DNA of 64,000 bases from Polynucleobacter tropicus (GTDB taxonomy: Bacteria; Pseudomonadota; Gammaproteobacteria; Burkholderiales; Burkholderiaceae): assembly GCF_013307225.1 (NCBI RefSeq), contig NZ_CP028942.1, forward strand, positions 1,640,965 to 1,704,964. The letters run 5' to 3'. Below are positions 54,938-64,000 of the stretch, in pieces; within the stretch, counting starts at the first letter, position 1; the number at the start of each line of letters is the position of its first letter. The position numbers and the translations under genes were made by a program. The notes under the pieces are model-generated. The model was not told the DNA's origin. It made no database searches and saw only the letters and a list, made by a program, of their open reading frames with translations.

Positions 54938-55978
54938 GTGTCTTACCAAGTCACGCTCAAAACGAGCGGCAAACAATTTACTGTTACCCAAGATGAGACT
55001 CTCTTGGAGGCCGCATTGCGTCAAGGCATCAACTTACCCTATGGTTGCAAAAATGGGGCCTGCGGTTCCTGCAAAGGAAAGGTTATAGAGGGTAAGGTAA
55101 CTCATGGCCAGCACAGCGAGAGTGCCTTAAGTAAGGCTGATGAAACCGCTGGTGGCATCTTATTTTGTTGCTCACACCCCCAATCGGATTTACTAATCGA
55201 GGCTCGCGAAGTGCAAGGCGCTGGGGACATCGCCATTCGTAAAGTACCTTGCAGGGTCAATACCATAAGCAAGCCTAGCAGTGATGTCGCTATTCTTAAG
55301 TTGCAATTACCCGCAGCAGAGCGCTTCCAGTTCTTGGCGGGGCAATACATTGAATTTTTATTAAAAGATGGTCAGCGTCGTGCGTATTCAATCGCCACAT
55401 CTCCAGACCAAGAAGGTCCACTAGAGCTTCATATTCGCCACTTACCGGGTGGCGTATTCACCGACTTTGTATTTGGAGTGACTAACCCAGCCTTAAAAGA
55501 AAAAGATATTCTGCGCTTTGAGGGGCCTTTGGGCAGCTTCTTCTTGAGAGAAGATTCCAAAAAACCCATTATATTTTTGGCAGCAGGAACTGGTTTTGCA
55601 CCCATCAAATCCATCATCGAGCAGATGCAAGCCAAGAAGATCGAAAGGCCTTCTTACCTCTATTGGGGTGGACGTCGTCCAAACGATCTCTATCTAAGCA
55701 ACCTTTGCAAAACTTGGGAAAAAGAGATCCCCAATTTCCAATATATCCCCGTGATTTCGGATGGCCTCCCTGAGGATGCTTGGCAGGGCCGCACTGGGTT
55801 CGTCCATCAAGCCGTGATGCAAGACCACCCAAGCCTTAAGGACTTTCAGGTTTACGCCTGCGGAGCCCCGGTGATGGTGAATGCTGCCAGAACTGACTTC
55901 TCCTCAAAATGTCAGCTACCCGAGGAGGAGTTTTTTGCCGACTCCTTCACGAGCGCTGCTGATTTAGTCACTGAGTAG
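54938..55978 (+). CDS. Ferredoxin-NAD(P)H reductase fusion (CDP-6-deoxy-glucoseen reductase-like)
   Basis: A 346-residue electron-transfer protein. The plant-type [2Fe-2S] domain has CKNGACGSCKGK and a distal FCCSHP cysteine (about 30-80). FAD-binding RRAYSIATSP and NAD-binding AAGTGFAPIKSIIEQ follow. A GTG start at 54938 with AAAGGA upstream gives the typical MSYQVTLKTSG N-terminus. It could pass electrons to an oxygenase such as the Rieske enzyme at 32 kb, but this is only inference. Confidence 0.88.
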   Translation: MSYQVTLKTSGKQFTVTQDETLLEAALRQGINLPYGCKNGACGSCKGKVIEGKVTHGQHSESALSKADETAGGILFCCSHPQSDLLIEAREVQGAGDIAIRKVPCRVNTISKPSSDVAILKLQLPAAERFQFLAGQYIEFLLKDGQRRAYSIATSPDQEGPLELHIRHLPGGVFTDFVFGVTNPALKEKDILRFEGPLGSFFLREDSKKPIIFLAAGTGFAPIKSIIEQMQAKKIERPSYLYWGGRRPNDLYLSNLCKTWEKEIPNFQYIPVISDGLPEDAWQGRTGFVHQAVMQDHPSLKDFQVYACGAPVMVNAARTDFSSKCQLPEEEFFADSFTSAADLVTE

Positions 55979-56043
55979 CCTTAATAAAGTTAGATAATAG
56001 AAACCTATTAGCCCCTGCAATCCCATTTCATTACCAAATTAGC

Positions 56044-57234
56044 ATGAACACACCCGCTCCTATCGACACCCATTCAGTGATGTTTATCACCCAACGTCCA
56101 GACGTGATCATGGTTGAAGGTGATGGTTCATGGTTAACCGATAACAACGGCAAGCGCTATTTGGATTTCTTGCAAGGCTGGGCAGTGAACTGTCTAGGAC
56201 ACGGCAACCCAGGAATGATTGCTGCGTTAAATACTCAAGCAAAAAAACTGATTAATCCAAGCCCCGCGTTTTACAACGAGCCGATGATTGGTTTATCTAA
56301 TTTGCTCACAGCTAACAGCTGTTTCAATAAAGTATTTTTTGCAAACAGCGGTGCAGAAGCAAATGAAGGCGCAATCAAGTTGGCTCGCAAATGGGGTCAG
56401 CTCAATAAAAATGGCGCCTTTGAGATTATCACTTTTGATCACAGCTTTCATGGTCGCACCCTAGCGACTATGAGCGCTTCAGGAAAACCAGGCTGGGATA
56501 CGATGTTTTCCCCTCAAGTACCAGGCTTTCCAAAAGCGGACCTCAATGATCTGGATTCTGTTAAAAAATTAGTAACTGATAAAACAGTCGCAATCATGCT
56601 CGAGCCCGTGCAAGGCGAAGGTGGCGTGATTCCTGCCACTAAAGAATTTATGCAAGCTTTGCGCAAGTTCACCAAAGACAACAATATTCTTTTAATAGTG
56701 GATGAAGTACAAGCTGGCTGTGGCCGTACAGGCACATTATTTGCTTACCAACAGTTTGGTATCGAGCCAGATATCATGACCTTAGGTAAAGGCATTGGTG
56801 GTGGCGTTCCTCTTGCGGCACTGATGGCAACTGATGCAGTAGCCTGCTTTGTTCCGGGCGATCAAGGGGGCACCTACAACGGCAACCCACTCATGACTGC
56901 GGTTGGCATCAGCGTGATCGAACAACTACTGGCTCCAGGATTTTTGGATAACGTCAAAGCAAAAGGCGAACTCTTGAAATCTGAGCTACTAAAACTATCA
57001 GCAGAGTTCAGCCTAGAAGGCGAGCGTGGCGAAGGATTATTGCGCGCCCTCATGCTTGGCAAAGATATCGGCGGAAAATTAGTAGAGTTAGCTCGCGATC
57101 GCAGTCCTGAAGGTTTGTTGATTAATTCACCAAGACCAAACTTATTACGCTTTATGCCAGCACTAAATGTCAGCAATGATGAGATATTGCAAATGTGCAA
57201 TATCTTGCGCGAATTACTTAAGGCAACTGCTTAA
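56044..57234 (+). CDS. argD: Acetylornithine-type class III aminotransferase
   Basis: A 396-residue PLP enzyme. The family features are NSGAEANEGAIKLARKW, ITFDHSFHGRTLATMSASG, DEVQAGCGRTG and the PLP lysine in MTLGKGIGGGVPL (about 250). The closest fit is acetylornithine/succinyldiaminopimelate aminotransferase, acting in arginine and perhaps lysine synthesis. A related omega-aminotransferase cannot be fully excluded. Convergent with livF, 5 bp apart. Confidence 0.88.
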   Translation: MNTPAPIDTHSVMFITQRPDVIMVEGDGSWLTDNNGKRYLDFLQGWAVNCLGHGNPGMIAALNTQAKKLINPSPAFYNEPMIGLSNLLTANSCFNKVFFANSGAEANEGAIKLARKWGQLNKNGAFEIITFDHSFHGRTLATMSASGKPGWDTMFSPQVPGFPKADLNDLDSVKKLVTDKTVAIMLEPVQGEGGVIPATKEFMQALRKFTKDNNILLIVDEVQAGCGRTGTLFAYQQFGIEPDIMTLGKGIGGGVPLAALMATDAVACFVPGDQGGTYNGNPLMTAVGISVIEQLLAPGFLDNVKAKGELLKSELLKLSAEFSLEGERGEGLLRALMLGKDIGGKLVELARDRSPEGLLINSPRPNLLRFMPALNVSNDEILQMCNILRELLKATA

Positions 57235-57239
57235 TAAGC

Positions 57240-57953
57240 TCATTCACCCAAATAGGCGGTACGCACTCTTGGGTCTTGAAGCAATTCAGACCCAGGTCCA
57301 GTAAGGGTAATAAGCCCGCTTTCCATCACATAAGCACGATCTGCCATTTGCAAGGCTAGACGCGCATTTTGCTCTACCAACAGAATGGTCATCCCATTTT
57401 TGGAGAGGTTGCGCACCACATCAAAGATAGTTTCAACCATGATGGGAGACAAGCCCATTGAAGGCTCATCCAGCAAAAGTAATTTGGGCTCAGCCATCAT
57501 TGCCCTACCCATTGCAACCATTTGTTGCTCACCACCAGAAAGCGTTCCGGCCAATTGAGAAAGTCTTTCCTTTAATCTTGAGAAGTAATAAAAGACTTCT
57601 TCAAGCTTACGATCAATTGCTTTGGCATCACTCTTTAAGAATGCGCCCATTTGTAAATTTTCCAAAATGGTCATGCGCTTAAATACGCCACGACCTTCTG
57701 GAACCAAACCAAGACCTAATCGAGCTAATTCATAAGCGGGCTGTCCATTAGTTTGCTGGTTGGCAAACTGAATGACACCAGACGTTGGCGTTAATAAGCC
57801 CGCAATTGCCTTAAGACTAGAGCTTTTGCCGGCACCATTGGCGCCAATCAAGGCCACTAATTCACCTTGATTTACGTGCAGATCAATCCCTTTAACCGCA
57901 TTGATACCGCCATAAGCCACCCTCAGATCTTCTACTCTTAGCAGTGCGCTCAT
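57240..57953 (-). CDS. livF: Branched-chain amino-acid ABC transporter ATPase LivF
   Basis: A 237-residue ATPase. Walker A is GANGAGKSSSLKA, the signature LSGGEQQMVAMGRAMMAEPKLLLLDEPSMGLSP includes Walker B. It partners LivG as the energy-giving pair. Its start overlaps the livG stop by 1 nt. It is the last gene of livKHMGF. Confidence 0.95.
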   Translation of the reverse strand: MSALLRVEDLRVAYGGINAVKGIDLHVNQGELVALIGANGAGKSSSLKAIAGLLTPTSGVIQFANQQTNGQPAYELARLGLGLVPEGRGVFKRMTILENLQMGAFLKSDAKAIDRKLEEVFYYFSRLKERLSQLAGTLSGGEQQMVAMGRAMMAEPKLLLLDEPSMGLSPIMVETIFDVVRNLSKNGMTILLVEQNARLALQMADRAYVMESGLITLTGPGSELLQDPRVRTAYLGE

Positions 57954-58726
57954 TACACCGCTCCCTGACCAAGATAGGCCTTTATGACTTCTGGATGTTC
58001 GCGCACATCACTAGGCTTACCTGAAGCAATCACCTTGCCGTAATCAAGCACAGTCAAATGATCACAGATACCCATTACCAAGCTCACATCATGCTCAATC
58101 AATAGAATCGTTTTTCCATCAGCACGAATACGAAGTAGCAATTCACGGAGCTCCAACTTTTCTGTAGCGTTCATACCAGCCGCCGGCTCATCCAATGCCA
58201 ATAATTTTGGCTCCGTTGCCAATGCTCTAGCAATTTCTAATCGCCGTTGATGTCCATAAGAGAGGTTACGAGCTTGCATATCCTTGTAATCACTCAAGCC
58301 AACATAGGCAAGCAACGCAAGCGACTTTTCTTGAATCTGCTGCTCTTCACGACGAGTAGCGGGAAAGCGGAAAATTGCGCCAAGCAGCCCTGCCTTAGAT
58401 CGGCAATGACAACCCACCATCACATTCTCTAGAACAGACATCTCACCAAATAAGCGAATGTTCTGAAAGGTTCTTGCTAAACCCGCCTTAGTCACCTGCG
58501 ATACAGACTCTGGAAAGTACGAGACGCCATCAAATAAGAAAATTCCTGAATCAGCAGGATAAAGACCGGTAATGACATTAAAGAACGTGGTCTTGCCAGC
58601 GCCGTTGGGTCCAATAAGACCAACAATCGCACCATGAGGAACTTGCAGGCCAACAGAGTCGAGTGCCCGAACTCCACCAAAGCGCTTAGAGACATCAGCA
58701 ACATCCAATAACAAATGCGCACTCAT
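57953..58726 (-). CDS. livG: Branched-chain amino-acid ABC transporter ATPase LivG
   Basis: A 257-residue ATPase. Walker A is GPNGAGKTTFFN, the signature is LSYGHQRRLEIARALATEPKLLALDEPAAGMN and the switch histidine lies in LIEHDVSLVM. It overlaps the livM stop by 1 nt. Confidence 0.95.
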   Translation of the reverse strand: MSAHLLLDVADVSKRFGGVRALDSVGLQVPHGAIVGLIGPNGAGKTTFFNVITGLYPADSGIFLFDGVSYFPESVSQVTKAGLARTFQNIRLFGEMSVLENVMVGCHCRSKAGLLGAIFRFPATRREEQQIQEKSLALLAYVGLSDYKDMQARNLSYGHQRRLEIARALATEPKLLALDEPAAGMNATEKLELRELLLRIRADGKTILLIEHDVSLVMGICDHLTVLDYGKVIASGKPSDVREHPEVIKAYLGQGAV

Positions 58727-59814
58727 TATTGATCGCCTCGCTTCTGCCAGATTCCGCCGGGACGATAAAGCATGATCAAAATTAAGGCCAAGCCGTAGAT
58801 CAACTGACGAATCACTTCAACATCGACGATCACGTGGCCAAATAACATTTTCTGAACAGGCTCAGCAACTCCACGCAACACCTCAGGAAATACCGCGAGC
58901 ACAATCGCACCCAATATCACGCCAGGAATATGCCCAATTCCTCCAAGAACAACCATCGCCAGGACGACAATGGATTCCCACAAGGTAAAAGATTCTGGTG
59001 AAACAAATCCCTGAAAAGCAGAAAAGAGTACGCCGGCCACACCAGCAAATGAGGCGCCAATAGCAAACGCCAGCAATTTCATATTCCGGGTATTGATGCC
59101 CATGGCCTTTGCTGCAATCTCATCTTCACGAATAGCAACCCAAGCACGACCAATCCGAGAGTTTTGCAAATGCAGGCAAACGATCGTTACTAGAACTGCG
59201 AGAATCAGAAAAAGATAAAACACTAAATACAAACCTGGAATCTGAATAATCCCCAAATCTAATGGCTTTGTAAAAGTAATGCCAAATACTTGCAAGGGAT
59301 CAATTGCAGTAATGCCTTTTGGACCATTGGTGAGATTTAAAGGGCGATCCAAGTTATTCATAAAAATACGAATGATTTCGCCGAAGCCTAAAGTCACAAT
59401 CGCCAAATAATCGCCACGCAACTGCAATGTAGGCAAGCCCAGCACTATTCCAAAGAGAGCAGCCAAGATAATTGAAAAGATCGCGACCATCCAAGGCGAA
59501 AAGTGCATGCCCTGCGGAAATGCAGATGCAATCACTTCAAAATGATTTGGTAAATGCGGAGAGGCAAGTAAAGCGTAGCTGTACGCCCCAAGCGCATAAA
59601 AAGCGATGTAACCCAAATCTAAAAGCCCAGCAAATCCCACAACCACATTCAGACCTAGGGCAAGCACGATATACAGCAAGGCGAAGTCGAGAACGCGAAC
59701 CCAATAATTCCCGCCACCCACGCCTACTAACCACGGCAGCACCACAAGCGCAATGACACCTAAACCTAGATAGGCATTATGAATAGGGTGATTTTTGACA
59801 AGCTTCCTAAGCAC
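58726..59814 (-). CDS. livM: Branched-chain amino-acid ABC transporter permease LivM
   Basis: A 362-residue permease with about ten helices. The family segment GEIIRIFMNNLDRPLNLTNGPKGI and the EAA-like loop AIREDEIAAKAMGINTRNMKLLAFAIGA are clear. It overlaps livH by 8 bp. Confidence 0.94.
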   Translation of the reverse strand: MLRKLVKNHPIHNAYLGLGVIALVVLPWLVGVGGGNYWVRVLDFALLYIVLALGLNVVVGFAGLLDLGYIAFYALGAYSYALLASPHLPNHFEVIASAFPQGMHFSPWMVAIFSIILAALFGIVLGLPTLQLRGDYLAIVTLGFGEIIRIFMNNLDRPLNLTNGPKGITAIDPLQVFGITFTKPLDLGIIQIPGLYLVFYLFLILAVLVTIVCLHLQNSRIGRAWVAIREDEIAAKAMGINTRNMKLLAFAIGASFAGVAGVLFSAFQGFVSPESFTLWESIVVLAMVVLGGIGHIPGVILGAIVLAVFPEVLRGVAEPVQKMLFGHVIVDVEVIRQLIYGLALILIMLYRPGGIWQKRGDQ

Positions 59815-60742
59815 GATCAGAAACTTTCTCGCCCAATAATCCAGTAGGTCGAAGTACTAACACCAAAATTAATACTAAGAACGCAAAAATATCTTGGTAG
59901 TTTGAGCCAAAGACTCCGCCAGTGAGCTCACCAATATAGCCGGCACCCAAAGACTCAATCAAGCCCAATAACAGACCACCGAGCATAGCGCCCTGTAAAT
60001 TTCCAATGCCGCCCAAGACGGCAGCAGTAAATGCTTTAAGGCCTGGAATAAAGCCCATATAAAAATGAACATTACCGTAATTGCTTGCGATCATCACACC
60101 AGCTAATCCTGCAAGTGCGCCACCCAACATAAAGGTGATGGAAATCACGCGATTGGGATTCACACCCATCAATGAGGCAATTTGCGTTTGTTCAGCTGTC
60201 GCGCGCATTGCTCTTCCCAGCTTGGTTTTTTCAACCAGAAATAACAATCCGCACATCACTGCCAATGCCACGAGAATGATGACAATCTCTTTACCTGTAA
60301 TCGTTGCGCCAGTGGAGCCCAACTCGATTGGAGTTGATGGAAGTAATTGAGGATAGGTCATCGGGTTTCGAGACCAAATTAACATAGCAACTGTTTGCAA
60401 GAGTATCGACATACCGATTGCGGAGATCAGCGGCGCCAAGCGAGGTGCATTACGCAAGGGACGATAGGCAATACGCTCAATCCAGTAGCTCAAACCGGCA
60501 CAAACTGCCATCGCGACCGGCAAAACGATCAAGAGGGTCAGCCAACCTGGCAATCCACTGGTCAAACCTAAAATTAGGCGCAGCAATGACAAAGACACCA
60601 TTGCGCCAATCATCAACACTTCGCCATGCGCGAAATTAATAATCCCCAGCACGCCATAAACCATGGTGTAACCCAAAGCGATCAAGGCATAAATACTGCC
60701 AAGCACTAAGCCATTGATGATTTGCTGAAGAAAAATATCCAT
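59807..60742 (-). CDS. livH: Branched-chain amino-acid ABC transporter permease LivH
   Basis: A permease of about 311 residues beginning MDIFLQQIINGLVLGSIYALIALGYTMVYGV, the classic LivH N-terminus. The ATG at 60742 is preferred to the upstream frame extension. The cytoplasmic loop RAMRATAEQTQIASLMGVNPNR is conserved. Preceded by a strong hairpin that separates it from livK. Confidence 0.94.
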   Translation of the reverse strand: MDIFLQQIINGLVLGSIYALIALGYTMVYGVLGIINFAHGEVLMIGAMVSLSLLRLILGLTSGLPGWLTLLIVLPVAMAVCAGLSYWIERIAYRPLRNAPRLAPLISAIGMSILLQTVAMLIWSRNPMTYPQLLPSTPIELGSTGATITGKEIVIILVALAVMCGLLFLVEKTKLGRAMRATAEQTQIASLMGVNPNRVISITFMLGGALAGLAGVMIASNYGNVHFYMGFIPGLKAFTAAVLGGIGNLQGAMLGGLLLGLIESLGAGYIGELTGGVFGSNYQDIFAFLVLILVLVLRPTGLLGEKVSDRA

Positions 60743-60756
60743 TGATGATTTGATAA

Positions 60757-60784
60757 AAAGAGCGCCGAATATTCGGCGCTCTTT
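60757..60784 (-). terminator. Intra-operon terminator between livK and livH
   Basis: A perfect 14-bp palindrome AAAGAGCGCCGAAT/ATTCGGCGCTCTTT followed on the minus strand by TTA. It lies 10 bp after the livK stop and would leave more binding protein than membrane subunits, as is common in such operons. Confidence 0.8.
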
Positions 60785-60793
60785 CAAGACTTC

Positions 60794-61981
60794 TTACATA
60801 TTGATGACGTCAAGAACTGTTTTCTTTTTGTCTTTGAAGTCGTACAAAGTGATCACGCCTTCTTTCATATCGCCTTTGCTATCAAAAGCGATGTTGCCAA
60901 TCAAACCATTCATCTTGGTGTCAGGCATTGCAAGCAAGATTTTTGCTGGATCAGTTGAATTGGCGCGCTTCATTGCATCCACCAACACATAGACTGCATC
61001 GTAGGTAAATGGTGCATAAATTTGCACATCAGAATTAAAGCGCTCTTTGTAACGCTTCTGGAAATCAGCGCCCTGAGCCATTTTAGAAAGCGCTTTGCCA
61101 GCTTCCGAACAAGTTACATTCACTACCGCTTCACCTGCAAGCTCAATTAGTTTTTCGGTGCACATGCCATCACCGCCAACAATCTTCGCCTTAATACCTA
61201 ATTCCGTAGCTTGCTTTGCTAAAGGACCGCCAGTAGCATCCATGCCGCCATACATAATGACGTCAGGTTTGCTGCCTTTTACTTTGGTCAGAATAGCTTT
61301 GAAGTCAGTCGCTTTATTGTTGCTCGCCTCGCGAGTCACCACTTTTAGACCGGCTGCTTTTACGGTCTTCTCAAACTCATCAGCTAGACCTTTGCCGTAT
61401 TGAGTAGAGTCATCAATAATCGCCACCGTTTTTGCCTTTAAGGTGTTTGCAACGTAATTTCCTAAAGCAGGGCCTTGTTGCGCATCAGTCGCCACTAGGC
61501 GATAGGTCGTCTTAAAGCCTTGCTTGGTGTAATCAGGATTGGTGGAAGATGGGGAAACCTGCGTAATACCAGCATCGCTATAAATCTTTGATGCTGGAAT
61601 ACTGGTCCCAGAATTTAAGTGCCCAACAACGCCAACCACTTTTGCATCTACTAATTTTTGCGCAACCTGTGTAGCTGTTTTTGGATCTTCCGCATCATCT
61701 TCAGGCACCAAAGTCAAAACTACTTTTTTGCCATCGATTGTTAAGCCTGCTTTATTAATTTCTTCAAGAGCTAAGCGCGCGCCATTCTCATTATCTTTAC
61801 CCAAGTGAGCGATGGGTCCAGTCAATGGAGCTACGTGGCCAATCTTGACCTCTATACCATCCGCAGGAACAGTAGCAGCTTTATCACCACTTTTGCCGCA
61901 AGCCGTCAAAATTAATGCGGCTACCGATAAAGCAATCGCGCTCTTCATAAAATTCACTTTTGATGCATTGGAATTAATCAT
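60794..61981 (-). CDS. livK: Branched-chain amino-acid ABC transporter substrate-binding lipoprotein
   Basis: A 395-residue periplasmic binding protein of the Leu/Ile/Val family. The N-terminus SAIALSVAALILTACGKSG carries a lipobox (LTAC), so it is a lipoprotein. The binding fold shows VGVVGHLNSGTSIPASKIY and VSPSSTNPDYT. The start ATG at 61981 has AGAGGAG 6 nt upstream; a shorter start at 61948 is possible. First gene of the operon. Confidence 0.94.
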   Translation of the reverse strand: MINSNASKVNFMKSAIALSVAALILTACGKSGDKAATVPADGIEVKIGHVAPLTGPIAHLGKDNENGARLALEEINKAGLTIDGKKVVLTLVPEDDAEDPKTATQVAQKLVDAKVVGVVGHLNSGTSIPASKIYSDAGITQVSPSSTNPDYTKQGFKTTYRLVATDAQQGPALGNYVANTLKAKTVAIIDDSTQYGKGLADEFEKTVKAAGLKVVTREASNNKATDFKAILTKVKGSKPDVIMYGGMDATGGPLAKQATELGIKAKIVGGDGMCTEKLIELAGEAVVNVTCSEAGKALSKMAQGADFQKRYKERFNSDVQIYAPFTYDAVYVLVDAMKRANSTDPAKILLAMPDTKMNGLIGNIAFDSKGDMKEGVITLYDFKDKKKTVLDVINM

Positions 61982-62009
61982 CTACAGCTCCTCTGTTATG
62001 AATCAAACT

Positions 62010-62951
62010 TCAATCAACTAAATTTTTTGGTAAAGAAAAAGTGACATCTTCAACAACGCCAGCCAAAGGCCGGACACTACGCGGGCCAAACTCTTGAATG
62101 CGCGCCACTATGGATTGAGCAAGACTTTCCGGGGCGGAAGCGCCGGCCGTTAAACCCACTCGCTTCTTCCCTGCAAACCATTCTGGCTTTAACTGTTCTG
62201 GCGCATCCACCATGTAGGAAGGTACACCTAATTTTTCTGATAGTTCTCGCAAGCGATTGGAGTTCGAGCTTGTCGCACTACCCACCACAATAACGACCTC
62301 GACTTGAGGTGCCATAAATTTCACAGCATCTTGACGATTCTGGGTGGCATAACAAATATCTTGTTTGCGAGGCTGAACAATATTAGGGAATTTTCTGGTG
62401 AGCGCTTCAACAATCTCTTTAGTCTCATCAACAGATAAAGTTGTTTGCGTTACAAAAGCAATTTTTTCATCGCTTGGGAAAGGCAGCTTTTCTACATCGC
62501 CAATTTTTTCGATTAAGAAAACGCCTTCTCTGACTTGGCCCATGGTGCCCTCTACTTCGGGGTGTCCTGCATGACCAATCATCAATACCGTGTAACCCTC
62601 TTTGCACATCTTGACCACCTCAAGATGCACCTTAGTCACAAGAGGACAAGTCGCGTCATACACCTGCAAGCCGCGTTGCTCGGCATCTTTACGCACTTCT
62701 TGAGATACGCCATGCGCGCTAAATACGACAATTCCACCCCTGGGCACTTCATGCAATTCATCTACAAATACCGCGCCCTTGTCACGCAATTCATTCACCA
62801 CATAGACGTTGTGAACAATTTCATGTCGAACGTATATCGGGGCGCCGAAGCGATTCAATGCCTCGTTAACGATATTGATCGCACGATCAACCCCTGCGCA
62901 AAAACCGCGGGGTTGTGCCATCAAAATTTCTGCGTGATCAGATCCACTCAT
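62010..62951 (-). CDS. ispH: 4-hydroxy-3-methylbut-2-enyl diphosphate reductase
   Basis: A 313-residue iron-sulfur enzyme, last step of the MEP pathway. The three cluster cysteines are in [23 protein letters not shown] and [14 protein letters not shown]; conserved [14 protein letters not shown] and the TxxTLSVDET loop are present. With dxs and ispA elsewhere in the window it gives a large part of the isoprenoid pathway. It follows the FKBP gene by 6 bp, a usual pairing. Confidence 0.96.
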   Translation of the reverse strand: MSGSDHAEILMAQPRGFCAGVDRAINIVNEALNRFGAPIYVRHEIVHNVYVVNELRDKGAVFVDELHEVPRGGIVVFSAHGVSQEVRKDAEQRGLQVYDATCPLVTKVHLEVVKMCKEGYTVLMIGHAGHPEVEGTMGQVREGVFLIEKIGDVEKLPFPSDEKIAFVTQTTLSVDETKEIVEALTRKFPNIVQPRKQDICYATQNRQDAVKFMAPQVEVVIVVGSATSSNSNRLRELSEKLGVPSYMVDAPEQLKPEWFAGKKRVGLTAGASAPESLAQSIVARIQEFGPRSVRPLAGVVEDVTFSLPKNLVD

Positions 62952-62957
62952 ATTGCT

Positions 62958-63404
62958 TTAAAGAATAGCGACAATCTGCGCTTCAAAAGTTACTTCACGG
63001 CCAGCCAAAGGGTGATTGAAATCAAACCAAGCGCCCTCATCATCAATCGATTGCAAAACACCCGCATATTGGGCGCCACCAGGCGCATTAAATTCAATCA
63101 CATCGCCCGGATTAAATTCCACGTCATCATCGCGCCCTTCTTTAAGCGCCTTAAGCGAAACCCACTGCACTAAATCTTCTTTACGTTCGCCAAAACTTTC
63201 TTCCGGCGATAGCAAGGCGCTCTTTTTATCACCAATACCCAATCCCAACAACACCCTTTCAAAACAAGGCGCAAATTGTCCAGAACCCATCAGAACCGTC
63301 GCAGGACGATCAACAAACGTATTGATGTAATCCTCCCCATTGGGCAAAGTCAGCCGATAGTTGAGGGTCAAATAGGAGTTGGGCAAAACAGTGAGCTTAG
63401 TCAT
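62958..63404 (-). CDS. fkpB: FKBP-type peptidyl-prolyl isomerase (SlpA/FkpB type)
   Basis: A 148-residue isomerase. N-terminal MTKLTVLPNSYLTLNYRL; conserved FVDRPATVLMGSGQFAPCFERVLLGLGIGDKKS and the insert-in-flap domain FNPGDVIEFNAPGG...FDFNHPLAGREVTFEAQI. The ATG at 63404 is supported by homology though no good ribosome site precedes it. The FkpB-IspH neighbour pair is common in proteobacteria. Confidence 0.92.
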   Translation of the reverse strand: MTKLTVLPNSYLTLNYRLTLPNGEDYINTFVDRPATVLMGSGQFAPCFERVLLGLGIGDKKSALLSPEESFGERKEDLVQWVSLKALKEGRDDDVEFNPGDVIEFNAPGGAQYAGVLQSIDDEGAWFDFNHPLAGREVTFEAQIVAIL

Positions 63405-63407
63405 AAG

Positions 63408-64000
63408 GTGATTGTATCTAGCCCCGCGTCGGGAATACATTCCTCAATACCCCAATGGCCTAAAAATGAACAACCCCGAGAAAAGCTTCGCCTACATGGT
63501 GCCAAATGCCTTACTGATGCAGAGCTACTGGCAATATTTTTACGCGTTGGCGTCAAGGGCAAAAATGCCGTCAACCTGGCAAATGATCTTTTGCACCATT
63601 TTGGTAGCCTTCCCCGCCTGCTTGCTAGCAGCTCTGCTGAATTCACCCGCATTCATGGAATGGGGATTTCCAAATGGAGTCAGATTCAAGCGGCTTACGA
63701 GCTAGTTAAGCGCAGCCTAGAGGATGGCCTTGCCCAACAATCCATCTTTTCCTCGCCAGGGCATGTCAAAGAGTTCTTGCAGGCCAAAATAGGAGGTCTA
63801 CCTCACGAGGTTTTTCTCTGCCTTTATTTAGACTCAGGACTGCATCTGATTGAATGTCAAGAGCTGTTTCGGGGATCAATTACGCACACAGCGGTATACC
63901 CCCGAGAAATCCTCAAGGAGGCCCTTTCCAGAAATGCCAGCGCCCTGATCGTTGCCCATAACCACCCCAGTGGCAAACCTTTACCCAGCAAAGCAGACCA
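63408..64000 (+). CDS. radC: RadC/MPN-domain DNA repair-associated protein, cut at the right edge
   Basis: The frame opens at GTG 63408 (no ATG in frame nearby) and remains open to the window end, about 197 codons. Recognisable RadC parts are WPKNEQPREKLRLHG, LTDAELLAIFLRVGVKGKNAV (helix-hairpin-helix region), GISKWSQIQAAYELVKR and the metalloprotease-like motif AHNHPSGKPLPSKAD (JAMM: H-x-H...D). Full RadC is about 225 residues, so only the last part is missing. It is divergent from fkpB, with starts separated by 3 bp. Confidence 0.88.
   Translation, partial: MIVSSPASGIHSSIPQWPKNEQPREKLRLHGAKCLTDAELLAIFLRVGVKGKNAVNLANDLLHHFGSLPRLLASSSAEFTRIHGMGISKWSQIQAAYELVKRSLEDGLAQQSIFSSPGHVKEFLQAKIGGLPHEVFLCLYLDSGLHLIECQELFRGSITHTAVYPREILKEALSRNASALIVAHNHPSGKPLPSKAD

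Noticed and set aside
63412..63705. Plus-strand open frame of 97 codons starting MYLAPRREY
   Set aside because: It overlaps radC in another frame; only the radC frame shows family motifs and continues to the window end.

Overview
The window looks like the chromosome of a small-genome betaproteobacterium of the family Burkholderiaceae; the gene set, gene order and moderate base composition suggest Polynucleobacter. This assignment comes from recognising protein families, not from a database search. Gene density is high, most genes are housekeeping, and the only segment that looks accessory is about 15.4-21.4 kb.

Left part (1-15.3 kb): a two-partner secretion pair (outer-membrane transporter and a glycine/glutamine-repeat exoprotein cut by the window edge); a forward run of CheW-like protein, chemoreceptor and cyclic-nucleotide-gated MscS channel; a few small metabolic or unknown genes; and a potassium block made of the Kup transporter with a KdpDE-type two-component system whose kinase lacks the usual N-terminal domain.

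Special region (15.4-21.4 kb): two copies of a tRNA-Ile(CAU) gene, each interrupted at the anticodon by a group I intron of about 210 nt that closely resembles the tRNA-Ile intron known from Azoarcus. Both copies lie in a direct repeat of about 0.5 kb, spaced 5.37 kb apart, and a lone 5' half of the same tRNA sits beside rpoD. Between the repeats is a cassette with an ArsR-like regulator, a membrane-anchored small protein, a NarL-type response regulator, a hybrid histidine kinase, a beta-barrel protein and a 53-residue secreted peptide. Five copies of a 16-bp motif (consensus TAGAACTWWAGTRKTA) occur only around these genes and are a candidate binding site for the response regulator.

Middle (21.4-32 kb): the macromolecular-synthesis cluster rpsU-yqeY-dnaG-rpoD with tsaD divergent from it; then folE2 and the isoprenoid genes dxs, ispA and xseB in one reverse-strand run.

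Right part (32-64 kb): a lone Rieske oxygenase, sulfurtransferase sseA, a ZIP metal transporter, a Tat-exported dienelactone hydrolase, polA, thrB, a UvrD helicase, valS, galU, tusA/alaS, the tctBA membrane pair, glnS, a short-chain epimerase, a ferredoxin-reductase fusion, an argD-like aminotransferase, the branched-chain amino-acid ABC transporter livKHMGF, ispH, an FKBP-type isomerase and a partial radC cut by the right edge.
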